From Bdellovibrionales bacterium (GTDB lineage Bacteria; Bdellovibrionota; UBA1018): a stretch of DNA of 64,000 nt. How positions within the stretch are numbered: position 1 is the stretch's first letter; every line of letters begins with the position of its first letter. The DNA lies in contig JAFEAP010000004.1 of the NCBI GenBank assembly GCA_018266355.1, forward strand, positions 1 to 64,000, written 5' to 3'. Position numbers and translations under genes: made by a program. Below, in pieces: positions 28,101-35,805 of the stretch. Below the pieces are notes generated by a model. That model searched no databases. It worked only from the letters and a program-made list of their open reading frames with translations, and was not told the origin of the DNA.

Positions 28101-31100
28101 ATTAACGGGAAACCTGCAATAACTCAAATATATAAAAATAATGATTTTGGTTTTCCTGAATTAGAATCTAATACTAATATTAGTTCGTACCCTTTATTAG
28201 ATAGTTATTTTAATCATGCTTATGATCCTGCTTTAAGTATATTACAACCTATATTTATTAAAAATAGTACAGCTTTTATTAGATTTAGAAATAGTATTTC
28301 TACTATGATTGGAACTAGTCTAAATGATAAAGCTACTAAAAAAGCAAATGATTTTGCTAATGGCTATCTTGCTAAAGATTTTTCATATTTTCCCGATATA
28401 GAAAAAGAACAGGTACTTGGTGCAGGACTAGAACTTAATCTCAATTTGGATGTTGATTTAGATACTTTTAAAGGTCTAAGTGCTGCTAATCAATTATTTA
28501 TTATTAAGAATAAGAATTTTGAAAAGCTTAATGGTGATATATATCATATACTTAATAGATTAAGTCCTAATATTTCTGAACAATCTATTATTGATAATGG
28601 TATTCATGCTATAGATTTTAAAAATACTATAAGCGATCACCTTATAGATGATATGATTACTAATTCTTTTAATGAATTATTCTTTAGTGATGATGCTTTT
28701 GAACAAGAATTAGGTAGAAATTTATTAGCATATTCTTTCTATACTAATAAATTTAATTATAATTATAATAGCTATTCTAAATATACCCCTAGTAATTTAT
28801 TAGCTTATATAGGATATGGACAATATCTTAAAGAGAAAGGTAATAATATTATGACTGATGTTCATAATATTCTATTATCAGAAGATTTAATAGATAAATT
28901 TGTTCAAAATAATTGGAATGATAGAAATATAGTTCCTATTGTTTATAACAAATATAAATTAAATGATAAAGGTAAGAGAATATTAAATGATGAATTTCCA
29001 GGTCAGGAAATATATTTAATGAAGGAAGATACTCCTGAATATAATGTTCTAAGTAATGGTATTCTCAAAGTAAATAAAGAAGAACTTAAAAATGAAGGTG
29101 ATAAAGTAGCTAATTCTAATTATTTACTTCTTAGACAAAAGAAAGAAGATAAATTTGAAACTACTTTATTTAAAAGAGTAGAAAATAGAGACGGTATATT
29201 AATTTATATTCCTATTAATAAATTAGGAAATAAGTATACGACTGAATATACTGATGATAGTATTTCTTTATTTAATAATCAGGAACATAATAGAAATTGG
29301 TATTTAAATCAAATTGCTACTGAAAAACAAGAACAACGTATATCTAATCAATCTATAGAAGATGAATCTATTACTAATCAAAAGGTAAAAGATTTACAAT
29401 CTACTTTTAGTAAAATTGGTATAAATATTAAGGTAGAAAAAGATACTAATCTTAATGAAATAGCTAATGTTCAAGATGGAATAATTAAGTTTAATCCTAA
29501 TAAGATTAAATCTGATACTATTTATCATGAATTTGGTCACGTTTATGTAGATTTATTAGGTTATAATAATCCTCAAATTCAAGCTGGTATTAATCAACTT
29601 AGAGGTACTGAATTATGGTCTAATATAGAACAATTATATCCTGAACTTAATCAAGAACAATTAGAAAAAGAAGTTCTTACTACTGCTATTGGTATAGAAG
29701 CTGATAAAATATTTAAAGATAATCAATCTAAAGCTAAATGGCAAATATGGTTAGATAATATCTTTAGAGCTATTGCTAAATTATTTGGAGTTAATGAATC
29801 TGTAGCTAAACAATTAGCTAGAGAATTAGTTACTGGTAATTTACAAAATACTATTCAGGGTCAACTATCTAATGAAATTCAAAGACAAAAAGATAGAACT
29901 ACTTTAAATTCTCTTAATTGGCAAAGTGAACAACTCAAAAAAGTTGCTATTAATCTTGAAAAGAGAATTAATAAAGTAGCTAGGTCTAGGAAAAATCCTG
30001 AATATACTAAAGAACTTAAAGAACTTCAGGAAGAAATTTTAATTAAAGATGAAGCTCAAGCTTTAACTAATTATTCTGAATTTGCTTTAAGGAATATATC
30101 TAGTATAGAAAGGAGATTAAATGAGTATGTAGGATTAGATTATAAAGCATATAAGGAATTATCGTTAGAAGATAAAGATAAATTTAAATCTTTTATCCTT
30201 AATGCAGGAGAGTCTTTAAGTTCCTTATTAGAAGTCCAAGAATTTACTAATGATGAACTAGATGCTAATCCTGAATTTAATTTAGCTGTTAATACTATTA
30301 AGCAATTAGAACCTAGAATTAGTTCTGCTAGAAATAAAAGAAATGAATTATTAAAAGATATATTTAATGGTCAGATTAATGAATTAAGTTCTGACCCTAA
30401 ATATGGTGGTAGAGGTGTAGTAACTTCTATGAGAGAGTTTTCTAGTCCTAGAATAGACGAAAGTTTAACTCAATTAATGCTTGATGCTGCTGGAGATAGT
30501 AATGATCCTATATTAGCTAATCTAGTTAAGAAATATGATTATACTATGCACAGTATGAATGAAGAAGTTCATAATACTTTAAGGCAGTATGAATCAGAAG
30601 TTGAAAAGCTTAAAAAATTAGGAATTGATCCTAGTTTTGTTCAGGAAAAAATAGATGGTAAATTTACAGGCAGAATAGTTTCTAAATTAGATTATGAAAA
30701 ATATTATAATGAAAGAAATGAAGCTTTTAAGAAATTTAATTCTTTATATGTACCTGGGACTGTAGAACATACTAGAGAAGTAGCTAAATGGTATGAAGCT
30801 AACACTGAAGCTAATCCTAGAGCTAAAGAAATAATAGAACAAAAACGTATAGAATTAACTAAATCTGATTTTGAAGATTGGTATAAAAACAATCATAAAG
30901 AAACTAAAAAAGGTGAAATAATTTACACTAATGAATTATCTCAACCTATTTCTAGTAAATATACTACAGATCAATTTAAAGATATAGTTAATAATGAAGA
31001 TAAACTTAATTTCTATAATTATATTAATAATCTATTATCATATCTAGTATCACATCATAGAGATAATATAATTAAAAATGGTTATTTACCTGCTATTCCA

Positions 31101-33119
31101 AGTAGAGATTTTGATTTATTAAAAGCTGTGGTAGGTCAAATAGGCTGGCGTGACATTGGTACGCCTGCAACCGATGTGGAAGTCAATGAGAGCGGTGAAA
31201 TCGTCCGCCATGTACCTTTCCGGTATCTTACATTACAGGGAAATCAGTCAGAATATTTACCTACTAATACTGATTCACAAGAAACTAATGCTGCTAATAG
31301 AATAGAAAATGAAAAGATTAGAAAATCTAATCTTGAAGAACACGCTAAAAGTATAGGTCATGAATTAGATACTATAATGAAAATATTTGTTCATGAAGCT
31401 TTAAAGAATAAATATAAAAATGAAATAGAAGATGAAGTACGAATAGCTACTGAATTAGTTAATATGTCTGAATATATTAAAACTAATGATGCTAATCAAG
31501 CTTTACTTGATAAAATTAGTGGTGTAGTTAAAGGTGGCACTCCAGATGTACTAACTAAAGTAGGTAGTGCTAGTAATGTAGCTAAGCATCTTGAAATGTG
31601 GACTAAAATGGTGTTTTATGAAGATTGGAAAGCATTAGAAGGTGATTGGGTTAAAATAGCAAATGTTCTTCAAAATTATACTTCATTTGGTGCATTAGGA
31701 TTTAACGCTATTGCTGGTATTAATAACTATGTATATGGTAAAATGCAAATGTGGACTGAAGGCCATGGTAATCAATTTATTAGTAAAACTTCTTTACTTA
31801 AAGCAAGAAAAGAATATGCTAAAAATATGATGAATTTTATAGCTGATATGAAAACCGAAAAATCAAGAAGTCTTGCATCTGCTCTTATTAAGAAGTTTGA
31901 TATTATGATTTCTCATAAAGAAGTAGCTCTTGATGATGGAAGTAAAGTATCTAGTGTATTTCATAAGTTTATGATGTTTAATAATTTTGCTTATATGTTT
32001 AATCATATAGGTGAACACGCCATGCAAAATGAAATGTTACTAGGTATGATGATGGAACATAGGATTATAGATGGTAAAATAGTTAAGTTTGAAGATTATC
32101 TTGAAGATCAATATAAGAAGAAAGGATTAGAAATTAATGCTAAAGATAATAATGCTCAGGATATATTAAAACAAAGAGAAGAATTAGCTAAAGATTTAAA
32201 AACTAAATTTGACGAAGCTACTAGTCTTTATGATGCTTATGAACTTATTGAAGGATTCCCTGTAATAAAAGAGGGAGTTGAGATAGGTGAGAATGAAATA
32301 GCCGATTTTAGACGTAAAGTATTAGGTGTTAATCAATATCTTCATGGTATTTATAATAAAGAAGATATGAATGTTATACAACATTATGCTTTAGGTAGAT
32401 TAGCAAGTCAATTTAGAAAATGGATGAGGCCAGGTTGGAATAGAAGATTTGGTTCTAAATTTGGTAAATCATTTTGGAATGAACGTAGAAATATGTATGA
32501 TGAAGGTATGTATATTACTACATGGAATTTCTTAACCAATCCTATAATGAATAATGTTAAAAATTGGAAAGAGGATGAAAGTATGACTGCTCTTACTGCT
32601 ATGAAGAATATCATATCAGATTATAAAGATTATATGACTAATGTTAAAGTACATTGGCATAGTCTTAATAATACTCAAAGAGCTAATGTTAAACGTACTT
32701 TTGCTGAAATGTCTATGCTTCTTGGAATGATATGTTTAGGTATGATACTTAAAGGTATGAGAGGTGATGATGATGAAAAGAAACATAACAGATTTTGGAA
32801 TTGGTTAGGTTATCAACAAAGTAGAAGTGTATTAGAACTTTCTGCATATACTCCAGTAGGTTGGTTTAATGAAAGTAAACAACTTATTCAAAATCCTGCT
32901 CCTATATTTACTAGTTTTGAAAATATATTGAAACTTACTTATAACGTTTTACAATATCCTTTCGTAGATGAAGATAAAACAGTTTATAAAGGTGGTCAAT
33001 ATAATGGTAGGAATAAGATTGGAGTTCATGCTATGAAACTTGTTCCAGGTCTTAATCAAGCTCAACGATTATATATGCTTAATCAACAAAGTAAAGCTTA
33101 TGGTAATTTCTTATATTGA
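22197..33119 (+). CDS. Giant virion RNA polymerase of crAss type with embedded metalloprotease-like motif, 3640 aa
   Basis: The catalytic signature is GADFDIDKIFF, with Asp1409, Asp1411 and Asp1413. It matches the DxDxD metal-binding loop of the crAss-like phage RNA polymerase, a two-barrel enzyme carried in the capsid and injected to transcribe early genes. At about 2444 the protein has YHEFGHVYVDLLG (His2444, Glu2445, His2448), a zinc metallopeptidase HExxH motif, followed by helices with further acidic residues. A membrane-like segment lies near 3510 (MLLGMICLGMILKGM). At 3640 aa it is far longer than the roughly 2200-aa phi14:2 enzyme, so it is probably a fusion or a precursor that is processed. 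A short GC-rich patch lies at 31139-31240. Confidence 0.85.
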   Translation: MVQGCPNLSLKSNRELINKIGIKEFFRFWMDNENFRQNNLKERESIESNQDLTPEQREELLAETMTDQQMEEYITNEANNIESSSYYKNYINNQTANISLATFVSSNTGNLPVTQEHEEKLAKDWYNNLTTKEQVFENNTIIGRKEDYEVISTLAALLVSYQSNLEDKGVDLTKSMLNDNSPKSYLTQVLNNKKEQADEESKKRFDKVLSNIDKFYDKTKEFVNKTYGLTIDDDISKAENSQLSKAWDDKKVFTFSQKDNVNFQIKRLILTSPELQDLTYSIKENSDGSISKVYTNTNRATYLGLTKFLDFGKIFPYMQRNLAGSTNPQDMLSRLEVMSNIDPSIVNILEKVKASETLQAGLFTTFKFQSPLVNTFLVNDSKDELEIKQQYDNRKSRANFVIADDWTTNIISRLKEGKYPDSIKLEIKKVQTELTSAKDEDKISKASELANLLGITLIKSQLQKIVDNVDFKRYFTNPFISLIQKPLDHIVKFALDDKILHTNGKYTNVSNYLNQLALPVSTVNYDLSENSYLDVNGNVVYSFIQSNFLSDFFANIRAASDSFGETDIASKENKTALLNLLKSYRLEPAMKYSNWFGDNGLLIDEDGEWKLNNSFLRNFDYSYLGGLKNTVTTNGVQYDNMSNSDWHLTNLLQYINGDKKKHEWVWIPTPVPSDSGNIQYIRVPRISIGNSGKYNEDIAKIKDAIFNTVKQEISRIEEASKLIFDKDRLGNLTVKKDLDLTKLQKNYHYKKLDKEGKPILLENGIPTGNVFSFQNMSIKEDTIIEGKKKNIIVTLNDRKVGINGQYNFNESIYRGLHLDSEFNILVGEFIEDFIKQQVDNNISKIEEHRDKLKQLSEYKYYSDVYNENSLKDKTEEEKEWIVNGRFKNFVTEFVMNQYIHNVEQFNFFYGSIAEYKNALDTNKRAKEIISPSIRGYFKDNTYQAAVISDIILPSKDLQKIKDGVRQSLETTSNFNKEQLDTQVEKITNGYAKTNIGDAQGYMTLKRAKDVLVAYGKWNKVYQNLFDKINNGQDLTSSELEKTLEIFKPFYYGRAFDSFSGRMMSTQVKDAVIPLVPQLVRGTELEKLMNHMNDNKIDEVYFESAVKVGTTYIAPIANSDGTLKSNFGELIKAKPYFNSSYGIQQETPSHIVDYQNKLATQIQKIIIANLDSTGKTYHLGSDILTGNELVDHYFKIMDANLSHNYQELAKELNVNEQGFIDNPESLRSILTNEINRRGLSNNFLDAIKPVSEYDNSFKLPLFVSNMADKYESIALSLFDNNIINQKQPGGIGVLFSTAMLNKTTDTNVEGIQWLDKKNSDQTLRMSVSEDDKVTKVECLLPAWSKSLFNKQGNRININELDESIRTMIGFRIPTETKHSINVLEVVGFLPSSIGSTIVLPQEVVTQSGADFDIDKIFFLRKNLEIVNSKVQSVKYLDDSNSTIEDRAKALGIEKRVKNYESEKFFDYVKKALNKWEDKDGSKLSKSDKNLILSKYIGTSYDQINGRDIELINGARYNKAKDDNDYTLSDVVGTDDTFHIAVLKNIISDYNKQYDIESKVNEIKDLSIENQNTQEARQNRILDIYESILSNPRHYAELMTPSEFADMTADRDHQADLMGKAGAINPMTYEGQEEFRERNVSGRALKGLAVNAKGFSTIAQIAKIELRDDLAFEIRYKKPEAEALSKLKEKYGEDLSELDDSIIIKHRKLGFSPDGSFTNFSGELITDQHSKVVANVLDIVKDPVPYNINTYTFYVHSAMLMTGVPMRYANMYIAQPVLMDLAQNRFKSQGVFNNDSGSEFSKTKRQYLTNLYKILSGSGRISIEKKFEKAIAKGNLINPQRKDIEDLFGYNPDQTYIPNLARLESMIKLGSQVKKYRPEQIAKAKEGTIDNAISFYHNQLQLLETYNRKYKKTGEALKDGISVLNTDKLGVGPSLETVLDLKERMIKFITYPYDIEKTEDNDKYLGSRLLINGKPAITQIYKNNDFGFPELESNTNISSYPLLDSYFNHAYDPALSILQPIFIKNSTAFIRFRNSISTMIGTSLNDKATKKANDFANGYLAKDFSYFPDIEKEQVLGAGLELNLNLDVDLDTFKGLSAANQLFIIKNKNFEKLNGDIYHILNRLSPNISEQSIIDNGIHAIDFKNTISDHLIDDMITNSFNELFFSDDAFEQELGRNLLAYSFYTNKFNYNYNSYSKYTPSNLLAYIGYGQYLKEKGNNIMTDVHNILLSEDLIDKFVQNNWNDRNIVPIVYNKYKLNDKGKRILNDEFPGQEIYLMKEDTPEYNVLSNGILKVNKEELKNEGDKVANSNYLLLRQKKEDKFETTLFKRVENRDGILIYIPINKLGNKYTTEYTDDSISLFNNQEHNRNWYLNQIATEKQEQRISNQSIEDESITNQKVKDLQSTFSKIGINIKVEKDTNLNEIANVQDGIIKFNPNKIKSDTIYHEFGHVYVDLLGYNNPQIQAGINQLRGTELWSNIEQLYPELNQEQLEKEVLTTAIGIEADKIFKDNQSKAKWQIWLDNIFRAIAKLFGVNESVAKQLARELVTGNLQNTIQGQLSNEIQRQKDRTTLNSLNWQSEQLKKVAINLEKRINKVARSRKNPEYTKELKELQEEILIKDEAQALTNYSEFALRNISSIERRLNEYVGLDYKAYKELSLEDKDKFKSFILNAGESLSSLLEVQEFTNDELDANPEFNLAVNTIKQLEPRISSARNKRNELLKDIFNGQINELSSDPKYGGRGVVTSMREFSSPRIDESLTQLMLDAAGDSNDPILANLVKKYDYTMHSMNEEVHNTLRQYESEVEKLKKLGIDPSFVQEKIDGKFTGRIVSKLDYEKYYNERNEAFKKFNSLYVPGTVEHTREVAKWYEANTEANPRAKEIIEQKRIELTKSDFEDWYKNNHKETKKGEIIYTNELSQPISSKYTTDQFKDIVNNEDKLNFYNYINNLLSYLVSHHRDNIIKNGYLPAIPSRDFDLLKAVVGQIGWRDIGTPATDVEVNESGEIVRHVPFRYLTLQGNQSEYLPTNTDSQETNAANRIENEKIRKSNLEEHAKSIGHELDTIMKIFVHEALKNKYKNEIEDEVRIATELVNMSEYIKTNDANQALLDKISGVVKGGTPDVLTKVGSASNVAKHLEMWTKMVFYEDWKALEGDWVKIANVLQNYTSFGALGFNAIAGINNYVYGKMQMWTEGHGNQFISKTSLLKARKEYAKNMMNFIADMKTEKSRSLASALIKKFDIMISHKEVALDDGSKVSSVFHKFMMFNNFAYMFNHIGEHAMQNEMLLGMMMEHRIIDGKIVKFEDYLEDQYKKKGLEINAKDNNAQDILKQREELAKDLKTKFDEATSLYDAYELIEGFPVIKEGVEIGENEIADFRRKVLGVNQYLHGIYNKEDMNVIQHYALGRLASQFRKWMRPGWNRRFGSKFGKSFWNERRNMYDEGMYITTWNFLTNPIMNNVKNWKEDESMTALTAMKNIISDYKDYMTNVKVHWHSLNNTQRANVKRTFAEMSMLLGMICLGMILKGMRGDDDEKKHNRFWNWLGYQQSRSVLELSAYTPVGWFNESKQLIQNPAPIFTSFENILKLTYNVLQYPFVDEDKTVYKGGQYNGRNKIGVHAMKLVPGLNQAQRLYMLNQQSKAYGNFLY

Positions 33120-33132
33120 TAAGATGCCGATG

Positions 33133-33166
33133 AAAAAAGGGGAACTAATGTTCTCCTTTATTTTTT
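33133..33166. terminator. Bidirectional terminator between converging gene blocks
   Basis: A 10-bp stem (33136-33145 with 33150-33159, one G-T pair) closes a TAAT loop. On the + strand it is followed by a T-rich run, and on the - strand the six A at 33133-33138 give TTTTTT. The stop codon of the leftmost minus-strand gene lies in the stem. It can therefore stop transcription arriving from both sides. Confidence 0.85.
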
Positions 33167-33484
33167 ATCTATTATTGATTGAGATATAGCTTCTAAATAT
33201 AAATTCTCAACATTATAATGACGTTGATTACCATTTTTATATAGTACTACATAATAATTTTTAGAATTATTTGGTTGATAATTACTTATATACTTATTAG
33301 TATACTTAGAATATACAAAATAATGACCTTCAAATCTACAAATTGTATATGAATCTTCATAACCTACTATTGGATATGTTGGTATTAATTTTAGGCAGTT
33401 ATTAACAGCTTTTCCGAAGCCTAAAAAATCTGGTGGTAGGGTATCCTTCAAAGAATTTGCCTTTAAAAGCTCCTCAAAACTCAT
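33158..33484 (-). CDS. Hypothetical protein, NUMOD4-like pattern, 108 aa
   Basis: Residues 35-95 read YPIVGYEDSYTICRFEGHYF, then NKYI, then NYYVVLYKNGNQRHYNVENLYLEA. This resembles the NUMOD4 DNA-binding module seen in HNH homing endonucleases (I-GYE-Y-VS-G-V ... N-GY--V-L-----HRLV--AF), but no nuclease domain follows and the match is loose. The ATG overlaps the stop of the MazG-like gene. It may be a stand-alone DNA-binding protein or a remnant of a homing gene. It is the last gene of the minus-strand block. Confidence 0.5.
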   Translation of the reverse strand: MSFEELLKANSLKDTLPPDFLGFGKAVNNCLKLIPTYPIVGYEDSYTICRFEGHYFVYSKYTNKYISNYQPNNSKNYYVVLYKNGNQRHYNVENLYLEAISQSIIDKK

Positions 33485-34125
33485 ACTTTATCTAATATCG
33501 GTTGTAAATTAGCAGGACTATAAGTACTAGGTTTAATAGTTTTATTATCTTCTATTCTTTGAAGTATATACTTGCCATTAGGACTAGATTCTATTCGAGT
33601 TTTAATACCTTTAGTCATAAATAATCCAGCAGATTCACCTTCAGCATCTTCAAATTTATTAAAGCTCTTACTCATATTACTCCTATGAACTTCATCAAAA
33701 CCTTCTTCAAATATATTAGCCATACCTAATGAAACTATAGTTCCTGATAATACATATTGAAGATCAAGAACAGCATCAAATGCCTTAGTTAAATCTTGAT
33801 CTATTTCAAAAGTAATATTAGACTTAGTTTGATATTTATCATTAAATTTAGCAAAATCTAAACTATCTGCTAATTCATCTAATTCTTCTTGAATTAAATT
33901 TAATCTAAGTCTAATAGTATCTTCAGTTAATTTAGTAGGTTTATCATTAACAACTTGATTAAAAGTTTGATAAAATTCTTTTACTTTATCTTCACGAGAA
34001 GGAATAGACTTTAATAAATTTATTATATCATTTGGTTCTGCATAACTAATAAATCGTCCATGTCTATACTCACCATTATCGAATATTTCATGTATTCTAG
34101 TTTCTAATTCTTCATTTACAACCAT
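33481..34125 (-). CDS. MazG-like nucleotide pyrophosphohydrolase, 214 aa
   Basis: The central region (about 48-155) has the all-alpha NTP pyrophosphatase pattern: FYQTFNQVVNDKPTKL, the metal-ligand motif EELDEL at 80-85, then FDAVLDLQYVLSG and a final helix EEGFDEVHRSNMSK. The spacing and the phrase FxEVHRSNMSK match the phage MazG/phosphoribosyl-ATP pyrophosphohydrolase-like family. These enzymes hydrolyse NTPs or dNTPs to monophosphates and may limit aberrant nucleotides or alarmone signalling. It lies next to the uracil-DNA glycosylase and overlaps it by ten bases. Confidence 0.75.
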   Translation of the reverse strand: MVVNEELETRIHEIFDNGEYRHGRFISYAEPNDIINLLKSIPSREDKVKEFYQTFNQVVNDKPTKLTEDTIRLRLNLIQEELDELADSLDFAKFNDKYQTKSNITFEIDQDLTKAFDAVLDLQYVLSGTIVSLGMANIFEEGFDEVHRSNMSKSFNKFEDAEGESAGLFMTKGIKTRIESSPNGKYILQRIEDNKTIKPSTYSPANLQPILDKV

Positions 34126-34814
34126 ACTATTTCTTTTAAATTTTTTTCCTTTAAAATATTATTACATTCTACAAAACATTTACTATTCCAATCTTTATTA
34201 TTATAAGAAGCACTAACTGGATGAGTATCTTCTATAATAAAATTAGTTGGATTAATAATATATTTTTCATATTCTTTAGCTTTACTACCCCATAATAACC
34301 AAACTATATTAGGTTGAGATTGAATATACTTAACTACATCAGTAGTAAATGATTGCCAACCTAAATTATTATGAGACAATGGATTACCAGCTCTAACACT
34401 TAATATAGTATTAAGAAGAAATACTCCTTGATTTGCTAGATATTGCAATCCTATATCTTTTTTAATATTAGTAGTAGGAACAGATTTTTTCATTGAATCT
34501 ATAATCTGTTTTAGAGATGGAGTAACATTTAATTTACAACCAAATGAATATCCATTAGCATTTCCATTATGAAAAGGATCTTGCCCTATAACAACTACTC
34601 TTATATTATTGGGAGATATTTCCCTAAATAATTTTAATATATCTTTTCTATCAGGATAAACTATATTATTTTCACTATCTTTACTAATTAAACTCAATGT
34701 AGTTTTAAGTCTTTCTAATGTATTAGTATTTAATACAGAAGCCCAAGCTCCGAGGATAGGTATAAACCTATCTCTCAGAGTTTGAACATCATTAGAATCT
34801 GAAAATAAATCCAT
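34116..34814 (-). CDS. ung: Uracil-DNA glycosylase (family 1), 232 aa
   Basis: The water-activating motif GQDPFHNGNANGYSF begins at residue 77 (family consensus GQDPYH), then GVFLLNTILSVRAGNPLSH, and the DNA-intercalation motif HPVSASYN near the C-terminus replaces the usual HPSPLS. The length is normal for Ung. The enzyme excises uracil from DNA, which fits a phage carrying ThyX and a MazG-like enzyme nearby. It starts one base from the next gene. Confidence 0.9.
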   Translation of the reverse strand: MDLFSDSNDVQTLRDRFIPILGAWASVLNTNTLERLKTTLSLISKDSENNIVYPDRKDILKLFREISPNNIRVVVIGQDPFHNGNANGYSFGCKLNVTPSLKQIIDSMKKSVPTTNIKKDIGLQYLANQGVFLLNTILSVRAGNPLSHNNLGWQSFTTDVVKYIQSQPNIVWLLWGSKAKEYEKYIINPTNFIIEDTHPVSASYNNKDWNSKCFVECNNILKEKNLKEIVWL

Positions 34815-35072
34815 TTAGAAGGATTTAAGATACTTATTAGTTGTTTTACTTCTTTCTATCATTTCTTCTACTAACTTATTCATACTTTCCAAAGTACTAA
34901 GAGTAGTATGTTCATTTATTTCAGTAGTAAGTTCACCTTTAGGTTTACCGCCCATCATTTTAAATGTAACAGCTTCTATTTTACTAGTTTCAACACTAAG
35001 ACTACGAAGATTATCTTTAAGTTTCTCTACTTGATTAGTTACTGTCGGCTTCTCCGATTGATTGTTTCTCAT
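34815..35072 (-). CDS. Hypothetical protein, 85 aa
   Basis: A small helical protein with coiled-coil character in its first 35 residues (TNQVEKLKDNLRSLSVETSK), a GGKPKGEL turn and a final helix. It sits directly against the Ung gene start. No family is recognised; a DNA-binding or adaptor role would be a guess. Confidence 0.6.
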   Translation of the reverse strand: MRNNQSEKPTVTNQVEKLKDNLRSLSVETSKIEAVTFKMMGGKPKGELTTEINEHTTLSTLESMNKLVEEMIERSKTTNKYLKSF

Positions 35073-35076
35073 TATT

Positions 35077-35568
35077 TTATTTTTTAATTAATTTACCTTC
35101 AATTTGAAATATATCTATATTCATAAAGACAGCATTAGGATATTCAGGACATTCAAATGGAAGTGACATTACTTCGGCATTCAAACGTACTCTATCACCT
35201 TCTTCTAAACAAGCATCTTTACTTAAATTAGGACTAATCCTTACTACCATAAGATAAGGATTACGTTTCATTTGTTCAAATATTTGTTTATTACGCATTT
35301 TAGCCCAAGCATCATCTGCTATTATACGACCATTAACTTTTCTTTCAATTCCACCTACTACTATAGTTACTCGTTGTCCAAGTGGAACAAAATCAAAATC
35401 TTTATAATCTTCTAATTTTTCTTCTTGATAATTTTGTTCAGATGATTGTTGTTTACTAAGATTATCAGCTAAAGCTAAAGCGTGTTTATCATGTCCAGCC
35501 ATATCTTTAGGTGTATTACTGCCATCAGTATTACCCATAAATATTATCTTCTTTGGATCAGTATTCAT
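35077..35568 (-). CDS. Hypothetical OB-like protein, 163 aa
   Basis: The N-terminal third is polar and likely disordered (DGSNTPKDMAGHDK). The C-terminal part has short strands with basic and Gly positions (GQRVTIVVGGIERKVNGRII; GDRVRLNAEVMSL) that could form a small OB-like barrel. It is encoded within the nucleotide-metabolism run, between DUF3310 and an 85-aa protein. Function is unknown. Confidence 0.55.
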   Translation of the reverse strand: MNTDPKKIIFMGNTDGSNTPKDMAGHDKHALALADNLSKQQSSEQNYQEEKLEDYKDFDFVPLGQRVTIVVGGIERKVNGRIIADDAWAKMRNKQIFEQMKRNPYLMVVRISPNLSKDACLEEGDRVRLNAEVMSLPFECPEYPNAVFMNIDIFQIEGKLIKK

Positions 35569-35574
35569 ACTATA

Positions 35575-35805
35575 TTATTGTTTTTCTTTTAATTTATTAT
35601 TAATTTCTCTTTCCAAATACCATTTAGCTTTTTGTAAATCTTCTATTTCTTTATCAGGATTTTTCTTACCTGCCCTAGAAATATATTTAATAGTATTACC
35701 TAAATTAAATCCTAGTTTCTTATCTTCTATATACTCTATTACTTCTATTTTACCATCAGTATAATGACTAGGATGATTTACTACATCATTTTCTTTATTT
35801 TCCAT
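35575..35805 (-). CDS. DUF3310 protein, 76 aa
   Basis: The full length matches DUF3310: NHPSHYTDGKIEVIEYIE, then the helix LGNTIKYISRAGKKN and DLQKAKWYLEREI. These small proteins are widespread in phages, sometimes annotated as nucleotide-kinase-associated. The ATG overlaps the ThyX stop region. The exact function is unknown; placement with ThyX and Ung suggests nucleotide metabolism. Confidence 0.85.
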   Translation of the reverse strand: MENKENDVVNHPSHYTDGKIEVIEYIEDKKLGFNLGNTIKYISRAGKKNPDKEIEDLQKAKWYLEREINNKLKEKQ

